A stretch of 64,000 nt of DNA, taken from NCBI GenBank assembly GCA_963675135.1, contig OY776124.1, forward strand, positions 1,161,001 to 1,225,000, in the 5' to 3' direction. Shown in pieces: positions 56,445 through 64,000 of this stretch (the stretch's first letter is position 1; each line of letters opens with the position of its first letter). Source of the stretch: Galeopsis tetrahit (lineage: Eukaryota > Streptophyta > Magnoliopsida > Lamiales > Lamiaceae). Below the pieces are notes generated by a model, which worked only from the letters and a program-made list of their open reading frames with translations, was not told the DNA's origin and did no database searches. A program made the position numbers and the translations under genes.

Positions 56445-59400
56445 CATTTCCCACTGAATTGGCCATAGAATCAATTGTGTCGAGAAAGTTTTTGAATTTG
56501 AGGCCTTGGGGGCGGAGTTTTTGACGTCGTGGCCCATAGCCAAACTTGCGCGCATACTTGTGCGCCGTTTTTAAAAAGTTTTCAGATTGCCTCCCGGGTT
56601 TGCACTTCCCACTGAATTGGGCATAAAATCAATTGTGTCGAGACGGTTTTTGAATTTGAGGCCTCGGGTGCGGAGTTTTTGACGTCGTCGCCCATAGCCA
56701 AATTGCGCGCACGCTTGTGCGCCGTTTTTACAAAGTTTTCAGATTGCCTCCCGGGTTTAAATTTCCCACTGAATTAGCCATAGAATCAATTGTGTCGAGA
56801 AAGATTTTGAATTTAAGGCCTCGGGAGCGGAGTTTTTGACGTAGTCGCCCATAGCCAAACTTGCGCGCACTGTTTTGTGCCGTTTTACAAAGTTTTCAGA
56901 TTGCCTCCCAGGTTTGCATCCCTCACTGAATTGGCCTTAGAATCAATTGTGTCGAGACGGTTTTTGAATTTGAGGCCTCGGGTGCAGAGTTTTTGACGTC
57001 GTCGCCCATAGCCAAATTGCGCGCATGCTTGTGCGCCGTTTTTACAAAGTTTTCAGATTGCCTCCCGGGTTTGAATTTCCCACTGAATTGGCCATATAAT
57101 CAATTGTGTCGAGACGGTTTTTGAATTTGAGGCCTCGGGTGCAGAGATTTTGACGTCGTCGCCCATAGCCAAATTGCGCGCACGCTTGTGCGCCGTTTTA
57201 CAAAGTTTTCAGATTGCCTCTCGGGTTTGCATTTCCAGCTGAATTGGCCATAGAATCAATTGTGTCGAGAATTTTTTTGAATTTGAGGCCTCGGGTGCGG
57301 AGTTTTTGACGTCGTCGCCCAGAGCCAAACTTGCGCGCATGGTTGTGTGCCGTTTTTACAAAGTTTTCAGATTGCCTCCCAGGTTTGCATCCCTCACTGA
57401 ATTGTCCATAGAATCAATTGTGTCGAGTTGGTTTTTGAATTTGAAGCCTCGGGTGCGGAGTTTTTTACGTCGTCACCCATAGCCAAATTGCGCGCACGGT
57501 TGTGCGCCGTTTTTACAAAGTTTTCAGATTGCCTCCCGGGTTTGAATTTCCCACTGAATTGGCCATAGAATCAATTGTGTCGAGACGGTTTTTGAATTTG
57601 AGGCCTCGGGTGCGGAGTTTTTGACGTCGTCGCCCATAGCCAAATTGCGTGCACACTTGTGCGCCGTTTTTACAAAGTTTTCAGATTGCCTCCCGGGTTT
57701 AAATTTCCCACTGAATTAGCCATAGAATCAATTGTGTCGAGAAAGATTTTGAATTTAAGGCCTCGGGAGCGGAGTTTTTGACGTCGTCGCCCATAGCCAA
57801 ACTTGCGCGCACGGTTTTGTGCCGTTTTTACAAAGTTTTCAGATTGCCTCCCAGGTTTGCATCCCTCACTGAATTGGCCTTAGAATCAATTGTGTCGAGA
57901 CGGTTTTTGAATTTGAGGCCTCGGGTGCAGAGTTTTTGACGTCGTCGCCCATAGCCAAATTGCGCGCATGCTTGTGCGCCGTTTTTACAAAGTTTTCAGA
58001 TTACCTCCCGGGTTTGAATTTCCCACTGAATTGGCCATAAAATCAATTGTGTCGAGACAGTTTTTGAATTTGAGGCCTCGGGTGCAGAGATTTTGACGTC
58101 GTCGCCCATAGCCAAATTGCGCGCACGCTTGTGCACCGTTTTACAAAGTTTTCAGATTGCCTCTCGGGTTTGCATTACCAGCTGAATTGGCCATAGAATC
58201 AATTGTGTCGAGAAAGTTTTTGAATTTGAGGCCTCGGGTGCGGAGTTTTTGACGTCGTCGCCCATAGCCAAACTTGCGCGCACGGTTGTGTGCCGTTTTT
58301 ACAAAGTTTTTAGATTGGCTCCCAGGTCTGCATCCCTCACTGAATTGGCCACAGAATCAATTGTGTCCAGACGATTTTGAATTTGAGTCCTCGGGTGCAG
58401 AATTTTTGACGTCGTCGCCCATAGCCAAATTGCGCGCACGTTTGTGCGCCGTTTTTACAAAGTTTTCATATTGCCTCCCAGGTTTGAATTTCCCACTGAA
58501 TTGGCCATAGAATCAATTGTGTCGAGAAAGTTTTTGAATTTGAGGCCTCGGGTGCGGAGTTTTTGATGTCGTCGCCCATAGCCAAACTTGCGCGCATGGT
58601 TGTGTGCCGTTTTTACAAAGTTTTCAGATTGCCTCCCAGGTTTGCATCCATCACTGAATTGGCCATAAAATCAATTGTGTCGAGACGGTTTTTGAATTTG
58701 AGGCCTCGGGTGTAGTGTTTTTTACGTCGTGGTCCATAACCAAACTTGCGCGCATGGTTTTGTGCCGTTTTTACAAAGTTTTCAGATTGCCTCCCAGGTT
58801 TGCATTTCCCACTGAATTGGCCATAGAATCAATTGTGTCGAGAAAGTTTTTGAATTTGAGGCCTTGGGGGCGGAGTTTTTGACGTCGTGGCCCATAGCCA
58901 AACTTGCGCGCATACTTGTGCGCCGTTTTTAAAAAGTTTTCAGATTGCCTCCCGGGTTTGCACTTCCCACTGAATTGGGCATAAAATCAATTGTGTCGAG
59001 ACGGTTTTTGAATTTGAGGCCTCGGGTGCGGAGTTTTTGACGTCGTCGCCCATAGCCAAATTGCGCGCACGCTTGTGCGCCGTTTTTACAAAGTTTTCAG
59101 ATTGCCTCCCGGGTTTAAATTTCCCACTGAATTAGCCATAGAATCAATTGTGTCGAGAAAGATTTTGAATTTAAGGCCTCGGGAGCGGAGTTTTTGACGT
59201 AGTCGCCCATAGCCAAACTTGCGCGCACTGTTTTGTGCCGTTTTACAAAGTTTTCAGATTGCCTCCCAGGTTTGCATCCCTCACTGAATTGGCCTTAGAA
59301 TCAATTGTGTCGAGACGGTTTTTGAATTTGAGGCCTCGGGTGCAGAGTTTTTGACGTCGTCGCCCATAGCCAAATTGCGCGCATGCTTGTGCGCCGTTTT

Positions 59401-62400
59401 TACAAAGTTTTCAGATTGCCTCCCGGGTTTGAATTTCCCACTGAATTGGCCATATAATCAATTGTGTCGAGACGGTTTTTGAATTTGAGGCCTCGGGTGC
59501 AGAGATTTTGACGTCGTCGCCCATAGCCAAATTGCGCGCACGCTTGTGCGCCGTTTTACAAAGTTTTCAGATTGCCTCTCGGGTTTGCATTTCCAGCTGA
59601 ATTGGCCATAGAATCAATTGTGTCGAGAATTTTTTTGAATTTGAGGCCTCGGGTGCGGAGTTTTTGACGTCGTCGCCCAGAGCCAAACTTGCGCGCATGG
59701 TTGTGTGCCGTTTTTACAAAGTTTTCAGATTGCCTCCCAGGTTTGCATCCCTCACTGAATTGTCCATAGAATCAATTGTGTCGAGTTGGTTTTTGAATTT
59801 GAAGCCTCGGGTGCGGAGTTTTTTACGTCGTCGCCCATAGCCAAATTGCGCGCACGGTTGTGCGCCGTTTTTACAAAGTTTTCAGATTGCCTCCCGGGTT
59901 TGAATTTCCCACTGAATTGGCCATAGAATCAATTGTGTCGAGACGGTTTTTGAATTTGAGGCCTCGGGTGCGGAGTTTTTGACGTCGTCGCCCATAGCCA
60001 AATTGCGCGCACACTTGTGCGCCGTTTTTACAAAGTTTTCAGATTGCCTCCCGGGTTTAAATTTCCCACTGAATTAGCCATAGAATCAATTGTGTCAAGA
60101 AAGATTTTGAATTTAAGGCCTCGGGAGCGGAGTTTTTGACGTCGTCGCCCATAGCCAAACTTGCGCGCACGGTTTTGTGCCGTTTTTACAAAGTTTTCAG
60201 ATTGCCTCCCAGGTTTGCATCCCTCACTGAATTGGCCTTAGAATCAATTGTGTCGAGACGGTTTTTGAATTTGAGGCCTCGGGTGCAGAGTTTTTGACGT
60301 CGTCGCCCATAGCCAAATTGCGCGCATGCTTGTGCGCCGTTTTTACAAAGTTTTCAGATTACCTCCCGGGTTTGAATTTCCCACTGAATTGGCCATAAAA
60401 TCAATTGTGTCGAGACAGTTTTTGAATTTGAGGCCTCGGGTGCAGAGATTTTGACGTCGTCGCCCATAGCCAAATTGCGCGCACGCTTGTGCACCGTTTT
60501 ACAAAGTTTTCAGATTGCCTCTCGGGTTTGCATTACCAGCTGAATTGGCCATAGAATCAATTGTGTCGAGAAAGTTTTTGAATTTGAGGCCTCGGGTGCG
60601 GAGTTTTTGACGTCGTCGCCCATAGCCAAACTTGCGCGCACGGTTGTGTGCCGTTTTTACAAAGTTTTTAGATTGGCTCCCAGGTCTGCATCCCTCACTG
60701 AATTGGCCACAGAATCAATTGTGTCCAGACGATTTTGAATTTGAGTCCTCGGGTGCAGAATTTTTGACGTCGTCGCCCATAGCCAAATTGCGCGCACGTT
60801 TGTGCGCCATTTTTACAAAGTTTTCATATTGCCTCCCAGGTTTGAATTTCCCACTGAATTGGCCATAGAATCAATTGTGTCGAGAAAGTTTTTGAATTTG
60901 AGGCCTCGGGTGCGGAGTTTTTGATGTCGTCGCCCATAGCCAAACTTGCGCGCATGGTTGTGTGCCGTTTTTACAAAGTTTTCAGATTGCCTCCCAGGTT
61001 TGCATCCATCACTGAATTGGCCATAAAATCAATTGTGTCGAGACGGTTTTTGAATTTGAGGCCTCGGGTGTAGTGTTTTTTACGTCGTGGTCCATAACCA
61101 AACTTGCGCGCATGGTTTTGTGCCGTTTTTACAAAGTTTTCAGATTGCCTCCCAGGTTTGCATTTCCCACTGAATTGGCCATAGAATCAATTGTGTCGAG
61201 AAAGTTTTTGAATTTGAGGCCTTGGGGGCGGAGTTTTTGACGTCGTGGCCCATAGCCAAACTTGCGCGCATACTTGTGCGCCGTTTTTAAAAAGTTTTCA
61301 GATTGCCTCCCGGGTTTGCACTTCCCACTGAATTGGGCATAAAATCAATTGTGTCGAGACGGTTTTTGAATTTGAGGCCTCGGGTGCGGAGTTTTTGACG
61401 TCGTCGCCCATAGCCAAACTTGCGCGCATGGTTGTGTGCCGTTTTTACAAAGTTTTCAGATTGCCTCCCAGGTTTGCATCCCTCACTGAATTGTCCATAG
61501 AATCAATTGTGTCGAGTTGGTTTTTGAATTTGAAGCCTCGGGTGCGGAGTTTTTTACGTCGTCGCCCATAGCCAAATTGCGCGCACGGTTGTGCGCCGTT
61601 TTTACAAAGTTTTCAGATTGCCTCCCGGGTTTGAATTTCCCACTGAATTGGCCATAGAATCAATTGTGTCGAGACGGTTTTTGAATTTGAGGCCTCGGGT
61701 GCGGAGTTTTTGACGTCGTCGCCCATAGCCAAATTGCGCGCACACTTGTGCGCCGTTTTTACAAAGTTTTCAGATTGCCTCCCGGGTTTAAATTTCCCAC
61801 TGAATTAGCCATATAATCAATTGTGTCGAGAAAGATTTTGAATTTAAGGCCTCGGGAGCGGAGTTTTTGACGTCGTCGCCCATAGCCAAACTTGCGCGCA
61901 CGGTTTTGTGCCGTTTTTACAAAGTTTTCAGATTGCCTCCCAGGTTTGCATCCCTCACTGAATTGGCCTTAGAATCAATTGTGTCGAGACGGTTTTTGAA
62001 TTTGAGGCCTCGGGTGCAGAGTTTTTGACGTCGTCGCCCATAGCCAAATTGCGCGCATGCTTGTGCGCCGTTTTTACAAAGTTTTCAGATTACCTCCCGG
62101 GTTTGAATTTCCCACTGAATTGGCCATAAAATCAATTGTGTCGAGACAGTTTTTGAATTTGAGGCCTCGGGTGCAGAGATTTTGACGTCGTCGCCCATAG
62201 CCAAATTGCGCGCACGCTTGTGCACCGTTTTACAAAGTTTTCAGATTGCCTCTCGGGTTTGCATTACCAGCTGAATTGGCCATAGAATCAATTGTGTCGA
62301 GAAAGTTTTTGAATTTGAGGCCTCGGGTGCGGAGTTTTTGACGTCGTCGCCCATAGCCAAACTTGCGCGCACGGTTGTGTGCCGTTTTTACAAAGTTTTT

Positions 62401-64000
62401 AGATTGGCTCCCAGGTCTGCATCCCTCACTGAATTGGCCACAGAATCAATTGTGTCCAGACGATTTTGAATTTGAGTCCTCGGGTGCAGAATTTTTGACG
62501 TCGTCGCCCATAGCCAAATTGCGCGCACGTTTGTGCGCCGTTTTTACAAAGTTTTCATATTGCCTCCCAGGTTTGAATTTCCCACTGAATTAGCCATAGA
62601 ATCAATTGTGTCGAGAAAGTTTTTGAATTTGAGGCCTCGGGTGCGGAGTTTTTGATGTCGTCGCCCATAGCCAAACTTGCGCGCATGGTTGTGTGCCGTT
62701 TTTACAAAGTTTTCAGATTGCCTCCCAGGTTTGCATCCATCACTGAATTGGCCATAAAATCAATTGTGTCGAGACGGTTTTTGAATTTGAGGCCTCGGGT
62801 GTAGTGTTTTTTACGTCGTGGTCCATAACCAAACTTGCGCGCATGGTTTTGTGCCGTTTTTACAAAGTTTTCAGATTGCCTCCCAGGTTTGCATTTCCCA
62901 CTGAATTGGCCATAGAATCAATTGTGTCGAGAAAGTTTTTGAATTTGAGGCCTTGGGGGCGGAGTTTTTGACGTCGTGGCCCATAGCCAAACTTGCGCGC
63001 ATACTTGTGCGCCGTTTTTAAAAAGTTTTCAGATTGCCTCCCGGGTTTGCACTTCCCACTGAATTGGGCATAAAATCAATTGTGTCGAGACGGTTTTTGA
63101 ATTTGAGGCCTCGGGTGCGGAGTTTTTGACGTCGTCGCCCATAGCCAAATTGCGCGCACGCTTGTGCGCCGTTTTTACAAAGTTTTCAGATTGCCTCCCG
63201 GGTTTAAATTTCCCACTGAATTAGCCATAGAATCAATTGTGTCGAGAAAGATTTTGAATTTAAGGCCTCGGGAGCGGAGTTTTTGACGTAGTCGCCCATA
63301 GCCAAACTTGCGCGCACTGTTTTGTGCCGTTTTACAAAGTTTTCAGATTGCCTCCCAGGTTTGCATCCCTCACTGAATTGGCCTTAGAATCAATTGTGTC
63401 GAGACGGTTTTTGAATTTGAGGCCTCGGGTGCAGAGTTTTTGACGTCGTCGCCCATAGCCAAATTGCGCGCATGCTTGTGCGCCGTTTTTACAAAGTTTT
63501 CAGATTGCCTCCCGGGTTTGAATTTCCCACTGAATTGGCCATATAATCAATTGTGTCGAGACGGTTTTTGAATTTGAGGCCTCGGGTGCAGAGATTTTGA
63601 CGTCGTCGCCCATAGCCAAATTGCGCGCACGCTTGTGCGCCGTTTTACAAAGTTTTCAGATTGCCTCTCGGGTTTGCATTTCCAGCTGAATTGGCCATAG
63701 AATCAATTGTGTCGAGAATTTTTTTGAATTTGAGGCCTCGGGTGCGGAGTTTTTGACGTCGTCGCCCAGAGCCAAACTTGCGCGCATGGTTGTGTGCCGT
63801 TTTTACAAAGTTTTCAGATTGCCTCCCAGGTTTGCATCCCTCACTGAATTGTCCATAGAATCAATTGTGTCGAGTTGGTTTTTGAATTTGAAGCCTCGGG
63901 TGCGGAGTTTTTTACGTCGTCGCCCATAGCCAAATTGCGCGCACGGTTGTGCGCCGTTTTTACAAAGTTTTCAGATTGCCTCCCGGGTTTGAATTTCCCA
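56445..64000. repeat. 2358-bp higher-order unit in tandem (four copies, one shortened to 1731 bp, last one incomplete)
   Basis: The GGCCTTGGGGGCGGAG variant after CATTTCCCACTGAATTGG marks unit starts: GGCC at 56461 and 58819 (offset 2358), then 61.18 kb, then 62.91 kb (offset 1731). The junction TCCATAACCAAACTTGCG, joining two variant types, recurs at 58733, 61091 and 62822. The 627-bp difference equals four monomers and maps near 61.42 kb. 2358 bp is about 15 monomers. Confidence 0.85.

Larger units (their letters stand above)
29776..64000. repeat. Satellite array, ~157-bp monomer, about 218 copies, continues past the window
   Basis: GCCATAGAATCAATTGTGTC and its variants recur every 156-158 bp, for example at 29776, 29934, 30092, 30249 and 30405. 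Each monomer contains, in order, CAATTGTGTCGAGA, TTTTTGAATTTGAGGCCTCG, GAGTTTTTGACGTCGTCGCC, CATAGCCAAA, a CG-rich GCGCGCA segment, GTTTTTACAAAGTTTTCAGA, TTGCCTCCCRGGTTTG and CCACTGAATTGG. Two types tend to alternate: ACTTGCGCGCATGGTTGTGTGCC with CCCAGGTTTGCATCCCTC, and ATTGCGCGCACGCTTGTGCG with CCCGGGTTTGAATTTCCC. No transposon, gene or inversion interrupts it. Monomer length and homogeneity fit a plant centromeric or heterochromatic satellite; the location is inference. All ORFs inside are by-products. Confidence 0.97.

Noticed and set aside
34892..62593. Six nearly identical 76-78-codon ORFs (34892, 38810, 49165, 58274, 60632, 62363) and matching 77-codon minus-strand ORFs
   Set aside because: They lie inside satellite monomers and recur only because the larger satellite blocks were duplicated. 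They have no domain, and most monomers break the frame.
29776..64000. CENP-B box in the satellite
   Set aside because: The segment ATTTGAGGCCTCGGGT looks similar at first, but spacing and fixed bases do not fit the NTTCGNNNNANNCGGGN pattern.
29776..64000. CRISPR-like or rDNA spacer array
   Set aside because: There are no unique spacers between short repeats and no rRNA gene. The units are contiguous 157-bp monomers in plant DNA.

Overview
The window is nuclear DNA of a flowering plant, probably a eudicot. Genes have GT-AG introns, non-coding DNA is AT-rich, and the repeats are of plant type: an Athila-like Ty3/gypsy element primed by tRNA-Asp, Stowaway-, Tourist-, hAT- and Mutator-type elements, and a LINE tail. 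The species cannot be named from sequence alone.

Layout. (1) 1-4867: the 5' half of a minus-strand Athila-like retrotransposon (LTR 3349-4867, primer site 3325-3342, gag-protease 543-3170). Its protease is followed directly by motifs that I recall from downstream of integrase, so reverse transcriptase and integrase seem to be missing. (2) 5062-7783: a solo LTR of a related family with a 5-bp target duplication. Nested in it is a 1.1-kb element with long inverted repeats, an 8-bp target duplication and a GC-rich exon-like cargo (6370-7485), a Pack-MULE candidate. (3) 8.5-11.9 kb: MITEs, a MULE transposase fragment and a CCGGTTACGG-rich fold-back element. (4) 12.1-25.6 kb: a cluster of one unusual gene family, built as two N-terminal ubiquitin-like domains, a linker and a C-terminal coiled coil, in three exons. 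Gene A (+, 12179-14562) is open but has a scrambled acidic tail. Gene C (-, 17824-15875) is intact at 347 codons. Gene B (+, 20132-22091) is a pseudogene. Gene D (+, 24236-24815) is a terminal-exon remnant fused to a MULE fragment. A further truncated terminal-exon copy lies downstream of gene C. (5) 25.2-29.7 kb: a LINE 3' end with target duplication, two abutting Tourist-like MITEs, a palindromic MULE-type MITE and a small acidic ORF.

(6) 29.78 kb to the window end (over 34 kb): an uninterrupted tandem satellite of about 157 bp per monomer, roughly 218 monomers. Monomers tend to alternate between two types. Larger near-identical blocks are superimposed: a 3918-bp tandem duplication, a roughly 9.1-kb block copied at +10355/+14273, and a 2358-bp unit (about 15 monomers) repeated in tandem near the right end. 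No gene or transposon interrupts the array. Its size, homogeneity and higher-order structure fit a centromeric or heterochromatic satellite at its edge with transposon-rich flanking DNA.

The genes form no operon or pathway. The most distinctive biology is the ubiquitin-like/coiled-coil family, which appears to be expanding and decaying locally, and the satellite edge with its nested amplification history.
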